Below, one piece after another: positions 41,648 through 50,794 of a stretch of 64,000 nucleotides of DNA. A program made the position numbers and the translations under genes. Numbering within the stretch: position 1 is the stretch's first letter; the number at the start of each line of letters is the position of its first letter. The notes beneath the pieces are model-generated. The model made no database searches and was not told the origin of the DNA. It worked only from the letters and a program-made list of their open reading frames with translations. Source of the DNA: Pedobacter gandavensis (GTDB taxonomy: Bacteria > Bacteroidota > Bacteroidia > Sphingobacteriales > Sphingobacteriaceae); contig NZ_WNXC01000001.1 of the NCBI RefSeq assembly GCF_014172405.1, forward strand, positions 558,001 through 622,000, written 5' to 3'.

Positions 41648-43732
41648 ATGAATTACTATTTTAAATCTGCAATTGCCGGATCTTTCTTATTGGGTTCGAT
41701 TGCAGTAAATGCGCAAGACCTTTCCCGTAAAATCCCTGCTGATGCACTTGCTGTAGCTACACTCAGAGGAGGAAACTTAACCGAATTAATGTCTGTAAGT
41801 GAATTTAACCAGAGTTTTCTTGGAAAAAAAATGTTGGAAGGACTTGCTAAAGATCATATAGCTGATTTTCCAGGCATGGAAGACTTCGGTTTTAACCTGT
41901 CTTCGGATTTCTTTTATTACAATCAAAGTAGCGACAGTGTAAGTTATAACTGTTTCTTATTACCTGTTAAGGACGCGGCGAAAATAGATCTTTTCTTTTC
42001 AAAACGCGGGAAGATATTTACTGTTAAAGATCAGGTAAGATCTTATTTCAATGTAGATTCTACGGAAGCTGTTCACTGGAATGCTGAGATGTTATTGTCT
42101 GTAATTCCTATTGAAAAATCTGCTTATTTCAAGCGCCCTGAAGTGCGTGAACGCCTTGGTTTATCTACTGAGGAAGAGAGCAACCTGTATGCTCCGGAAA
42201 ATGCCAATGATGCAGTGATGGCAGACTCTGCCGCTGTGGATGTAACAGAGGCTATGGAAGTTGTTGATGAACAAGAAGAACTTGTAGTTGCAAAACCGGT
42301 TAAACAAAAAAAATCAACTGCTGTTAAGCATAGATCAAAAAAAACGAAGCTGAAAGGAAAGAAATCAGCAGGAAAAAACAGTAAGAAGAAAGTAGGAAAA
42401 AAGAACCTGACAAAAAAGAAAGTAGCCCTACCGAAAGAAGAAACCGCCGAAATGGAAGTGTCAACTTCGGAGGAAGCACCTGCAACTTTTGAATCAGATA
42501 TGTCTTCAGACACCGTGGTTGTAGATACGGCTTATGCTGATAACAATGATAATTCAAATAGTCCTTTCTTCAGCGATTTGAGAATAAAAAGGGCAATAAT
42601 GGCAAAATGGACAGCAAAAATGAGTGCTGATTTTTTTGCGGGTAAAAACCAAGGCTCTATTCTAAATAATGCAGACTTTAATAAAAGCGTTGATCATAAA
42701 GCTGAAGCGACGATCTGGATTTCTGGATTGGAAAAGTTAACAAGTGCTTATTTACCTTTAGATTACTTCAAAGGGGTTAATTTCATGGGCGGTTATGGTG
42801 CGGCTAATGCCAAGCTTTTCCTGGAAGACCAATCCATCCGTATGAGTTCAGCGATGACTTTTAGTGAAGATATGGGTAACGTGCTGAGAAAAGTTCACAA
42901 AAGAAAGCTGAATAAGAAATTCATGAAATATGTAAATGAGGATCAAATGATCGGTTACATGGCTTATGCGATGGATACAAAAGCCTATTTACAGGAATAT
43001 CCTAAACTGATTTCTAAAATTTACGGCTCAGTTTATTCAGATGAAATAGGCATGGCCACTGATTTATTTTCTTTGCTATTAGATGAGGAAGCGATTGGAA
43101 AAGTGATTAAAGGAGACGGAATATTTGTATTCAACGGCTTATCACAAAAAGAGGTTGCTTATAAATCTTATGATTATAATGAGGACAACTTTGAGACGAA
43201 AGAGGTGATGAAAACAAAGAAAGAAACTTTGCCAGACTTTCTGATGATGATTTCTACTGAGGATACCCGTTTGATGGACAAATTGATCGCCTATGGAGTT
43301 AAGAAAGAACTGCTAAAGAATCACAATAACTACTATGAGGTTTCTATTCCTAAAAGTCCGATGGCACTTTATTTTACCATTAAAGATGGGGTGATCTTTT
43401 TGACTACTAATGGACAAGAGATACAGCAGATTGTGAACAATACTTTTACCGCAAAATTGAGTGCTAAACACAAGAAGGCGCTATTGGGAAATAATTATGC
43501 GGCTTATTTTAGTCCTAAAAAATTGTCTGGTAAAATACCAGCAGAAACATTGGGTAGATTAACGCAAGTGGAAAAAACCAATAAAACGCTAAGCGCATTG
43601 GGTGATATTTATATCCGATCTTTCCCTATGAAAGGCAATACGTTTGCTGCTGAGATTAGTATGGACATTCCTAGGGGTCAAAAAAATGCATTGAAATACT
43701 TGATGTCTATCACAGAGGATCTTCAAAAGTAA
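41648..43732 (+). CDS. Exported DUF4836-like protein with lysine-rich insert
   Basis: A 694-residue protein with a signal peptide (residues 1-22, NAQ). The start of the mature part (LSRKIPADALAVATLRGGNL) resembles DUF4836 proteins, in which an 'IPADA' segment recurs. A charged low-complexity insert occupies ~200-300: an acidic stretch, then ~50 residues rich in K (KPVKQKKSTAVKHRSKK...), then an acidic stretch. The C-terminal part repeats the theme of the first (KKLSGKIPAETLGRL). It lies 51 bp after the lipoprotein and 10 bp before a protein of similar build. Function unknown. Confidence 0.6.
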   Translation: MNYYFKSAIAGSFLLGSIAVNAQDLSRKIPADALAVATLRGGNLTELMSVSEFNQSFLGKKMLEGLAKDHIADFPGMEDFGFNLSSDFFYYNQSSDSVSYNCFLLPVKDAAKIDLFFSKRGKIFTVKDQVRSYFNVDSTEAVHWNAEMLLSVIPIEKSAYFKRPEVRERLGLSTEEESNLYAPENANDAVMADSAAVDVTEAMEVVDEQEELVVAKPVKQKKSTAVKHRSKKTKLKGKKSAGKNSKKKVGKKNLTKKKVALPKEETAEMEVSTSEEAPATFESDMSSDTVVVDTAYADNNDNSNSPFFSDLRIKRAIMAKWTAKMSADFFAGKNQGSILNNADFNKSVDHKAEATIWISGLEKLTSAYLPLDYFKGVNFMGGYGAANAKLFLEDQSIRMSSAMTFSEDMGNVLRKVHKRKLNKKFMKYVNEDQMIGYMAYAMDTKAYLQEYPKLISKIYGSVYSDEIGMATDLFSLLLDEEAIGKVIKGDGIFVFNGLSQKEVAYKSYDYNEDNFETKEVMKTKKETLPDFLMMISTEDTRLMDKLIAYGVKKELLKNHNNYYEVSIPKSPMALYFTIKDGVIFLTTNGQEIQQIVNNTFTAKLSAKHKKALLGNNYAAYFSPKKLSGKIPAETLGRLTQVEKTNKTLSALGDIYIRSFPMKGNTFAAEISMDIPRGQKNALKYLMSITEDLQK

Positions 43733-43742
43733 TCGCATTCTA

Positions 43743-45209
43743 ATGAAATTAATAATGAAAATATCAGCAACAATAATTCTATTGTTGCTGATTTCTGTTT
43801 ATGGGTACTTGAAATTTCGGGAGTCCCACTCTTATAACCAGATTATTGCTAAAAATGCGCATGTGGTTTTTAAGTTGAACGTGGATGGTTTACTGAGCAC
43901 CATGGCTACTGATTTTATTGGTAACCCTGGCTATTATTTAAAAAATAATGAAAAAGGAGTGCGCAGACCCGGCTTCTCTATTCCGGCCAACATCTTTTTC
44001 TACTCGCTTAATACCGGGGCTCCAAGCAGTCTTTACTCAAGTTTGGCTTTAGGGGATACCACTGGCTTAAACGCCTATTTAAAGCGGGTTTTGAAGATCA
44101 AAGATTTCAGGGCAACAACTAAGGGAGATCGTACAGGAGTAAGTGGGCGTCAAGAATCAGCAATAGAAGAGGGGGCAGAGCAGATTGTCGGGACTTCTGC
44201 AGATCGTAAAATCACAGTTGCTTATGATAGAAAGATTTTAGCCATTGCATATTCTTTCAAAAGAGAATCAGTAATGGAGGAATTGAACGATATTCTGGAT
44301 CAGAAAAACAGGATGGAGGATGCGGCTCCGCTTATGCTGGCTCTGAAAAAGGCAAAAGGTCATTTGAGTTGGACAACAACAGCATATACCGGTGAGGTTA
44401 ATTTTAAAGATGGAGGTGTTGAGATCGATGGTCTTTTTCCAACGGAGGGACTAGAAATTCCTACTCAACCTCATTCTTCTATTAAATTTGCCGATAATTC
44501 TTTAATAAGCATCTGGATAAATGCAGGCTTTAGCCCGTCTTGGCTGGCTAATCTATCAGGAATAGCTGCAGCAGGAACAACGAAAACAACGGGAGAGCTA
44601 TCCCTAAATGGGATTTCCCTTCAATCAGCGACTTTGTTGAAATCCTATCTAGGCTTTGCTGCAGTAGAAATAGGCCCTGGTATTACACAAATTGATTCTC
44701 TGATTACTTATGAGTATAATGATGACTTTGAAAAAGTACCTACTGTTCAATTGAAAAAGGTGATTGTACCGCATTTGAAAGTCAGCATATTAGCTAAAAC
44801 GGGAGAATTAACGACTTATTTGAGAGAAAGACAAGTCATTCTTGTAGATGATCAGTTGAATAAAGAAGTATTTCCATTGTACCAGGTCTTTAGCAGTCAG
44901 CAAGATCCTATTTGGCAACTGAGTACGCTGAAAAATGATCCCATAAGCCTTACAACGGTGGAGAATGAAATCGGTTCTTCCTCAAAAATTGCTTTGGCTA
45001 ATGAGGGTAATCAGAATTTCTTTTTTGCTTCCGCTGATTTAAAAGAGATTAAAGTTCAGCAACTGTTTCCTTTATTAAATAGCTGGATCGCACCTTTTAC
45101 ACATTTTGAAATTACAGCAGCTCAAGCAGGGAATGGAACTGCAAGATTAAGAGGAAACCTAGAATTACAAAGACCAGACCTCAACGCATTTATTCAAATG
45201 ATTCGATAA
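43743..45209 (+). CDS. Membrane-anchored envelope protein of unknown function, cotranscribed with the DUF4836-like gene
   Basis: A 488-residue protein with an N-terminal TM or signal segment (MKISATIILLLLISVYGYL), followed by a short basic linker. The mature part begins NAHVVFKLNVDGLLSTMATDF, similar in logic to the opening of the previous protein, so the two may be distant paralogues. No enzyme motif was seen. It starts 10 bp after the upstream stop. A perfect 14-bp hairpin follows the gene. Confidence 0.55.
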   Translation: MKLIMKISATIILLLLISVYGYLKFRESHSYNQIIAKNAHVVFKLNVDGLLSTMATDFIGNPGYYLKNNEKGVRRPGFSIPANIFFYSLNTGAPSSLYSSLALGDTTGLNAYLKRVLKIKDFRATTKGDRTGVSGRQESAIEEGAEQIVGTSADRKITVAYDRKILAIAYSFKRESVMEELNDILDQKNRMEDAAPLMLALKKAKGHLSWTTTAYTGEVNFKDGGVEIDGLFPTEGLEIPTQPHSSIKFADNSLISIWINAGFSPSWLANLSGIAAAGTTKTTGELSLNGISLQSATLLKSYLGFAAVEIGPGITQIDSLITYEYNDDFEKVPTVQLKKVIVPHLKVSILAKTGELTTYLRERQVILVDDQLNKEVFPLYQVFSSQQDPIWQLSTLKNDPISLTTVENEIGSSSKIALANEGNQNFFFASADLKEIKVQQLFPLLNSWIAPFTHFEITAAQAGNGTARLRGNLELQRPDLNAFIQMIR

Positions 45210-45211
45210 GC

Positions 45212-45249
45212 TACCAAATGATTTGACAGGTTTGCCAAATCATTTGGTA
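45212..45249. terminator. 14-bp perfect hairpin after the three-gene envelope cluster
   Basis: Arms TACCAAATGATTTG (45212-45225) and CAAATCATTTGGTA (45236-45249) with a 10-nt loop, beginning 3 bp after the stop codon. A T-run is missing, so it could be an mRNA-stabilising structure rather than a terminator. Confidence 0.5.
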
Positions 45250-45336
45250 ATTCCAGCTAAATAAAAAGAATCAAGGCTGGAGTTTACTCCAAGAATCCAA
45301 AATAAAACAAAAACTCTATTTAATAATTGATCAAAA

Positions 45337-45370
45337 AAATCCGGCTCTTAATCCTTTCAAAGCCGGATTT
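45337..45370. terminator. Second hairpin, probable intrinsic terminator
   Basis: Arms AAATCCGGCT (45337-45346) and AGCCGGATTT (45361-45370) with a 14-nt loop, GC-rich at the loop end and ending in TTT. It lies between the envelope cluster and the TetR gene. Confidence 0.6.
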
Positions 45371-45424
45371 CCAGTATTTGACAAATTAATGATGCGATTC
45401 TCAAGACAACTAATTACATTTGCT

Positions 45425-45435
45425 TAACAGTGTTA
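45425..45435. promoter_or_regulatory. TetR-type operator TAACAGTGTTA before tetR
   Basis: A perfect palindrome (TAACA-G-TGTTA) 30 bp before the tetR start. It is the same as the sites at 46139 and 46307 apart from the central base, and points to autorepression. Confidence 0.6.
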
Positions 45436-45464
45436 GATTATTTACACTATTTTATTTTTAAAGC

Positions 45465-46064
45465 ATGGGCAGTAAAGAACGCATACAACGGTTAAAAGAG
45501 GACACAAGACTCAATATATTGGATGCTGCCTTAGAAATTGTGAAGGAAGATGGTTGGCAGTCGCTCAGCATGAGAAAAATTGCCGATAAGATTGAGTATA
45601 CTGCACCCATTATTTATGAGTATTTTGCAAATAAAGAGGGGATTTTACTGGAATTAACCAGGAAAGGATACATTATACTCTTTCAGGAATTAAAAGCAGC
45701 TAAAGTTCAACATGAACTCCCTCAGGATCAATTAGAGGCGATGTGGATGGCTTATTGGGATTTTGCTTTTAAATACAAAGAGCTGTACCAATTGATGTAT
45801 GGCGTGGATATGAGTTGTTGCGAGGTGATGAAAGCATTTCCGGAAGCAGAAGCAACCACAAATATCATCTGTGATACCATCAAAGAACTGATGACTGCTG
45901 ATCCGATCAATGATGATCTGGTCTGTAGGAAATATTTTACCTTTTGGTCTGTTGTACATGGTTTAATTTCCATCAACTTTGTACGTAAAGGAACAGACAA
46001 TATGACGAATCAACATATCCTTAGAGATGCGCTTAAAGGAATTATAAAATATATTAATGATTAA
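45465..46064 (+). CDS. TetR/AcrR-family repressor of the RND efflux operon
   Basis: A 199-residue regulator. The N-terminal HTH (~13-60) contains WQSLSMRKIADKIEYTAPIIYEYF, the TetR recognition region. A helical ligand-binding domain follows (~80-199). It lies directly upstream of an RND pump operon on the same strand, separated by a terminator and a 300-bp repeat region with three TAACACTGTTA-type sites. Local repressor of the pump is the obvious role; the ligand is unknown. Confidence 0.85.
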   Translation: MGSKERIQRLKEDTRLNILDAALEIVKEDGWQSLSMRKIADKIEYTAPIIYEYFANKEGILLELTRKGYIILFQELKAAKVQHELPQDQLEAMWMAYWDFAFKYKELYQLMYGVDMSCCEVMKAFPEAEATTNIICDTIKELMTADPINDDLVCRKYFTFWSVVHGLISINFVRKGTDNMTNQHILRDALKGIIKYIND

Positions 46065-46096
46065 AATCTCGGCAATAAAACATTAATCTAGAATAC

Positions 46097-46122
46097 AAAA
46101 CGGATTTAATTCAATCCGTTTT
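46097..46122 (+). terminator. Intrinsic terminator after tetR
   Basis: A 10-bp stem, AAAACGGATT (46097-46106) with AATCCGTTTT (46113-46122), a 6-nt loop and a T-run to 46125. It lies 33 bp after the tetR stop and separates it from the pump operon. Confidence 0.8.
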
Positions 46123-46138
46123 TTTGTCCACAGTCACT

Positions 46139-46149
46139 TAACACTGTTA
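46139..46149. promoter_or_regulatory. TetR-type operator, pump repeat copy 1
   Basis: TAACACTGTTA, a perfect 5+1+5 palindrome, followed by AATCACTTACACCCGTTATTT. First of three units before the efflux operon. Confidence 0.6.
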
Positions 46150-46221
46150 AATCACTTACACCCGTTATTTGTCCATGAAAATGGCACATTATTGAACAAG
46201 TGTCGGCTATTGTTAAGCATT

Positions 46222-46232
46222 TAACGCTGTTA
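46222..46232. promoter_or_regulatory. TetR-type operator, pump repeat copy 2
   Basis: TAACGCTGTTA, one base off the palindrome, followed by AATTACTTATACCTGTTATTT. Second unit, 83 bp from the first. Confidence 0.55.
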
Positions 46233-46306
46233 AATTACTTATACCTGTTATTTACACCTAAAATTATGAACCGATATGAAGCACTTACCGATTACCCAAT
46301 ACTATC

Positions 46307-46317
46307 TAACACTGTTA
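46307..46317. promoter_or_regulatory. TetR-type operator, pump repeat copy 3
   Basis: TAACACTGTTA, a perfect palindrome, followed by AATTACTTAAGCCTGTTTTT. Third unit, 124 bp before the likely adaptor start. Confidence 0.6.
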
Positions 46318-46440
46318 AATTACTTAAGCCTGTTTTTTAAACTCTAAATCAAATACATCATGGAATATTTCCCTCCCTCAATTTCTGCGTCTGGAGCAAT
46401 TGGCCAGTCGCCAATTATTAACCCCTCAAATCAGTACATT

Positions 46441-47574
46441 ATGAAATCTATACTTTTACTCTCTACAGTCGTATTTTTATTCGGATGCGCTGCTGAGCCG
46501 GCAACAGAAATTGCCGCTCCTGCGCCGACTTTACCCGTAGTTTCCATCAGTCAAACTGCAGAAACAACTTTTCTAGAATACCCGGCATCCTTACAAGGAG
46601 CGGTGGATTTGGAAATTCGTCCACAGGTATCTGGTGCTCTGGAGCAGGTATTGGTAAATGAAGGTGCGCTTGTTCATGCCGGACAACCTTTATTTAAAAT
46701 CAATTCACTTCCTTTTATGGAGCAGTTGAACAATGCCAAAGCGAATCAGCGTGCAGCAGAAGCGGCGGTATTAAACGCACAATTGGAAGTCGACAAGTTA
46801 ATTCCTTTGGTACAAAACAAAGTGGTTTCAGATTTTCAATTGAAAACGGCTAAAACTGCGCATCAAATTGCGCTGGCAAATGTTGCTCAAGCAAAAGCGA
46901 GTGTTGGAACTGCTCAAATTAACATGGGATATACTTTAATTAAAGCGCCTGTGAGCGGCTACATCGGTCGTTTGCCTAAAAAACAAGGAAGCTTAGTTTC
47001 TCCATCAGACCCATTACCGCTGACTAACCTGTCGGATGTTCATGAAATACGCGTATACTTTTCTTTGGGCGAAGCAGACTTTGTCAACTTTAAAGCAAAA
47101 TATCCATCGGCAACTGCTGGAAATCTTAAAAATTTAGCACCTGTGTCATTGGTTTTGTCCGACAATAGCGTGTATGCGCAGCAAGGTAAAATCGATATGA
47201 TTGATGGGCAATTTGACAAAAACACAGGGTCAATTACGCTTAGAGCAAGCTTTCCTAATGCATCAGGATTGTTGAGATCTGGAAATACTGGAAAAGTAAG
47301 GCTGAGTCTCGAGCACCAAGATGCGATGCTGGTTCCGCAATCGGCTACCGTCGAAGTTCAAGATAAGGTATTCGTGTACACGGTTGATCAGCACAACAAA
47401 GTAGCCAAACAGCCGATTAAAGTTATCGGAACAAGTGGAACAAACTACCTTATAAAAGAAGGATTGAAATCTGGTGACCGTATCGTTTCTAAAGGATTTG
47501 AAATCCTAAAAGACGGTGATGCGATTGTTCCGGAAGTACCCAATGAAAAAACACCAAAAATTGCCGCTAACTAA
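46441..47574 (+). CDS. RND efflux periplasmic adaptor (membrane fusion lipoprotein)
   Basis: A 377-residue protein started at MKSILLLSTVVFLFGCAAEP (46441), giving a proper lipobox LFGC; the in-frame ATG at 46360 adds 27 residues with no signal. The adaptor layout is present: barrel-sandwich/lipoyl halves (LEIRPQVSGALEQVLVNEG and LIKAPVSGYIGRL) around a helical hairpin (~95-155), then beta-barrel and membrane-proximal domains. It links the inner-membrane pump to the outer-membrane channel encoded by the next two genes. Likely controlled by the upstream TetR. Confidence 0.9.
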   Translation: MKSILLLSTVVFLFGCAAEPATEIAAPAPTLPVVSISQTAETTFLEYPASLQGAVDLEIRPQVSGALEQVLVNEGALVHAGQPLFKINSLPFMEQLNNAKANQRAAEAAVLNAQLEVDKLIPLVQNKVVSDFQLKTAKTAHQIALANVAQAKASVGTAQINMGYTLIKAPVSGYIGRLPKKQGSLVSPSDPLPLTNLSDVHEIRVYFSLGEADFVNFKAKYPSATAGNLKNLAPVSLVLSDNSVYAQQGKIDMIDGQFDKNTGSITLRASFPNASGLLRSGNTGKVRLSLEHQDAMLVPQSATVEVQDKVFVYTVDQHNKVAKQPIKVIGTSGTNYLIKEGLKSGDRIVSKGFEILKDGDAIVPEVPNEKTPKIAAN

Positions 47575-47582
47575 TCTCAATC

Positions 47583-50500
47583 ATGTTTAAAATATTCATA
47601 CAAAGACCGGTCCTGGCCACAGTAATCTCTATTTTATTAGTGATTTTCGGGATCCTGGGACTTTCAAAATTACCATTACAACAGTTTCCCGATATTGCAC
47701 CGCCCGCAGTTCAGGTAACCGCCCTATATCCGGGGGCAAATGCAGAGACCGTGTTGAGGGCTGTAGCGCCATCGCTGGAAGAATCAATCAATGGGGTAGA
47801 AGGCATGAGTTACATGAGCTCTACCGCGAGTAATGATGGATCGCTAGTGATCACTGTCTACTTTAAGCTGGGGACAAACCCGGATCAAGCCGCAGTAAAC
47901 GTGCAGAACAGGGTAGCACAAGCCACCAGCCAACTACCAGCTGAGGTAGTTCAAGCAGGTGTCTCCACTGCAAAACAACAAAACAGTTTGATCATGGTAC
48001 TCGATATGTACACTGAAAATGAATCAGAATATGACCAGACTTTCTTAGCGAATTATGCCCAGATCAACTTGATTCCAGAAATCAAAAGGATTCCAGGTGT
48101 AGGTTCTGCCAGTGTTTTTGGAGGAAGTAAGGATTACTCTATGCGTATTTGGTTGAATCCTGCTCAAATGGCCAGCTATAACCTGATGCCTAATGAAGTG
48201 ATGTCGGCCATTCAGAATAAAAATGTAGAAGCTGCTCCAGGTAAATTTGGCGAGAGCAGCAAAAATGCCTTTGAATATGTGATTAAGTATAAAGGTAAGT
48301 TGAATCAGCCTAAAGATTATGAAAATATGGTGATCCGTTCCAATGCGGATGGTTCTATTTTGAGATTGAAAGACGTTGCAAGAGTTGAATTCGGTGCATA
48401 TACCTATGGTAGTTTAACCCGTATCAATGGTAAACCAGGAGTTGACATTGGGATTATGCAATTGGCAGGATCTAATGCGAATGAGATTCAGATCAAGATT
48501 CAGGATTTCCTAAAAAAAGCAGAGAAAGACTTCCCAAAAGGGGTAAAGTACGATGTGATGTATAATACAAAAGTATCATTGGATCAGTCTATTGATCAGG
48601 TGATACATACGTTGATCGAGGCTTTTATCCTGGTATTTATTGTGGTGTTTATCTTTCTTCAGGATTTCCGCTCTACTTTAATCCCTGCTATTGCGGTGCC
48701 GGTCGCAATTATCGGAACCTTCTTCTTCATGCAGTTGTTTGGATTTTCTATCAATTTGCTGACTTTATTCGCATTGATATTAGCCATTGGTATTGTAGTG
48801 GATGATGCAATTGTGGTCGTAGAAGCTGTCCATGCGAAGATGGAACAACAACATTTACCTCCTAAAGAAGCTACAACTTCCGCGATGCAGGAAATTACTG
48901 GCGCCATCATCTCGATCACCTTGGTGATGTCAGCCGTGTTTTTACCGGTTGGTTTTATGGAAGGTTCAACCGGTGTATTTTACCGACAGTTCGCTTTCAC
49001 TTTGGCCATTGCCATTGTAATTTCAGCGGTAAATGCCTTGACTTTAAGTCCGGCTTTATGTGCTTTGTTTTTAAAAGACAACCATTCGAATCAACAAGAA
49101 GGAACTAAGAAAACTTTCTCAGCGCGTTTCTTTTTGGGATTCAATACAGGGTTTAACAGTTTGACTAATAAGTACGTTGGAAGCCTTAAGTTCTTGATCC
49201 GATTTAAGTGGATCGGATTGGTTGGGCTATTGTTAATAACGCTCTCCACAGTATGGATGGTAAAGAAAACGCCAACTGGATTTATTCCTTCTGAAGATCA
49301 GGGGTTCATTGCAATTGCATTGTCAATGCCTGCAGGTGCCTCCTTAGAACGTACAACGGAAGCTTTAAAAGAAGCAGAGAAAATTCTGACGCCTTTGGAA
49401 TCTAATCGATTGCTGAATGTGCTTTCTGGTTTCAATATTATGACTCAAAGTACCAGTCCTTCTGCAGGTGTGGCTTTTGTGCTGCTAAAACCAACAGAAG
49501 AACGTGGCAAAATGAAGAATATAAATGATATCATGAACGATATCAGGGTTAAATTGGGTAGCATAAAAGGGGCTAGTTTCTTTGTGTTTACTTTCCCAAC
49601 GGTTCCGGGTTTCAGTAATGTGGATGGATTAGACCTGGTATTACAGGATAAAACAGGTGGAAAGCTGGATAAATTCAGTGGTATCGGTTATAACTTCATT
49701 GGGGAACTCATGAAACGGAAGGAGATTGCTGTTGCCTTTACTACGTTTAAAGCAGATTATCCGCAGTTGGAGTTGAAAATTGATGAAGAGAAAGCGGAGC
49801 AGCTGGGTATCAACGTAAAAGATGTGCTGCAAACTATGCAAGCGTATTTTGGAAGTGCACAGGCTTCAGATTTCAATCGTTTCGGTAAATATTACCGGGT
49901 AATGGTTCAGGCAGATATCGCGAACCGTGCAGATGCTTCTGCCATGGACGCAGTATATGTTAAAAACAAACAAGGAGAGATGGTTCCTATCAATACGGTA
50001 GCTACCTTATCTAGGGTATATGGACCGGAAACTGCATCAAGGTATAACTTATTTAATTCAATTGGTGTAAATGCCATTGCTAAACCAGGGTATAGTTCTG
50101 GTGATGCCATTAAAGCAGTGGAAGAAGTGGCACAAAAACACCTTCCTGCTGGGTATGCGTTCGAGTTCTCCGGCTTAACAAAAGAAGAGATTTCTTCAGG
50201 CGGACAGTCGGCGATCATCTTTATGTTGTGTCTGATTTTCGTTTACTTCTTGTTATCTGCACAATATGAGAGTTATATCTTGCCTTTAGCAGTAGTACTT
50301 TCTATCCCTACGGGTGTGTTTGGAGTATTTGTAGCTATTGGCCTAACAGGAATTGAGAATAACATTTATGTTCAGGTCGCTTTGGTGATGTTGATTGGGC
50401 TTTTGGCGAAGAATGCGATTCTGATTGTAGAGTATGCTGTTCAGCGCAGGAAAACAGGGAAGACCTTGGTCTCATCTGCTTTAGAAGCAGCTAAATTACG

Positions 50501-50774
50501 TCTACGTCCTATTATTATGACTTCTCTGGCCTTTATTGTAGGATTGATTCCGATGATGAGTGCCACTGGACCCTCTGCAATGGGTAACCATTCGATCAGT
50601 ATTAGTGCAGCAGGAGGAATGGTTTCTGGTGTAATACTAGGGTTATTTATCATTCCGGTATTGTTTGTCATCTTCCAATATTTACAAGAAAAGGTGAGTG
50701 GTAAACCACCATTGGCAGAGGAGACAAAACATGGTGTAAGCGTTAAACCAGATACGGAGATTATTTACTCTTAA
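47583..50774 (+). CDS. RND multidrug efflux transporter, HAE1 (AcrB/MexB) type
   Basis: A 1063-residue proton-driven pump of standard length, with 12 TM helices and two large periplasmic loops. The N-terminus FIQRPVLATVISILLVIFG is typical. The TM4 proton-relay pair is present in AIGIVVDDAIVVVEAV and the partner Lys in TM10 in GLLAKNAILIVEYA. The C-terminal ~30 residues are cytoplasmic. Substrates cannot be read from sequence. It starts 9 bp after the adaptor stop. Confidence 0.95.
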   Translation: MFKIFIQRPVLATVISILLVIFGILGLSKLPLQQFPDIAPPAVQVTALYPGANAETVLRAVAPSLEESINGVEGMSYMSSTASNDGSLVITVYFKLGTNPDQAAVNVQNRVAQATSQLPAEVVQAGVSTAKQQNSLIMVLDMYTENESEYDQTFLANYAQINLIPEIKRIPGVGSASVFGGSKDYSMRIWLNPAQMASYNLMPNEVMSAIQNKNVEAAPGKFGESSKNAFEYVIKYKGKLNQPKDYENMVIRSNADGSILRLKDVARVEFGAYTYGSLTRINGKPGVDIGIMQLAGSNANEIQIKIQDFLKKAEKDFPKGVKYDVMYNTKVSLDQSIDQVIHTLIEAFILVFIVVFIFLQDFRSTLIPAIAVPVAIIGTFFFMQLFGFSINLLTLFALILAIGIVVDDAIVVVEAVHAKMEQQHLPPKEATTSAMQEITGAIISITLVMSAVFLPVGFMEGSTGVFYRQFAFTLAIAIVISAVNALTLSPALCALFLKDNHSNQQEGTKKTFSARFFLGFNTGFNSLTNKYVGSLKFLIRFKWIGLVGLLLITLSTVWMVKKTPTGFIPSEDQGFIAIALSMPAGASLERTTEALKEAEKILTPLESNRLLNVLSGFNIMTQSTSPSAGVAFVLLKPTEERGKMKNINDIMNDIRVKLGSIKGASFFVFTFPTVPGFSNVDGLDLVLQDKTGGKLDKFSGIGYNFIGELMKRKEIAVAFTTFKADYPQLELKIDEEKAEQLGINVKDVLQTMQAYFGSAQASDFNRFGKYYRVMVQADIANRADASAMDAVYVKNKQGEMVPINTVATLSRVYGPETASRYNLFNSIGVNAIAKPGYSSGDAIKAVEEVAQKHLPAGYAFEFSGLTKEEISSGGQSAIIFMLCLIFVYFLLSAQYESYILPLAVVLSIPTGVFGVFVAIGLTGIENNIYVQVALVMLIGLLAKNAILIVEYAVQRRKTGKTLVSSALEAAKLRLRPIIMTSLAFIVGLIPMMSATGPSAMGNHSISISAAGGMVSGVILGLFIIPVLFVIFQYLQEKVSGKPPLAEETKHGVSVKPDTEIIYS

Positions 50775-50794
50775 TCTTTTAATAGAAAAATCAA

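Larger units (their letters stand above)
46065..46440. other. 376-bp control region between tetR and the efflux operon
   Basis: No gene of its own is supported here; an in-frame ATG at 46360 could extend the adaptor but would bury its signal peptide. The region contains a terminator (46097-46122) and then three imperfect copies of a ~35-bp unit starting at 46139, 46222 and 46307, spaced 83 and 85 bp. Each unit has a TAACACTGTTA-like palindrome, then AAAT(T/C)ACTTA, then CC(T/C)GTT. Confidence 0.65.

Noticed and set aside
42124..42513. Minus-strand open frame of 129 codons, rich in Phe and Ser
   Set aside because: It is the antisense shadow of the Lys/Glu-rich insert of the DUF4836-like protein; its odd composition follows from the AAA/GAA codons on the other strand.
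46139..46340. Regularly spaced repeats that could suggest a CRISPR array
   Set aside because: Only three imperfect copies, a palindromic core of 11 bp, spacing of 83-85 bp and no cas genes; an operator array next to tetR explains them better.
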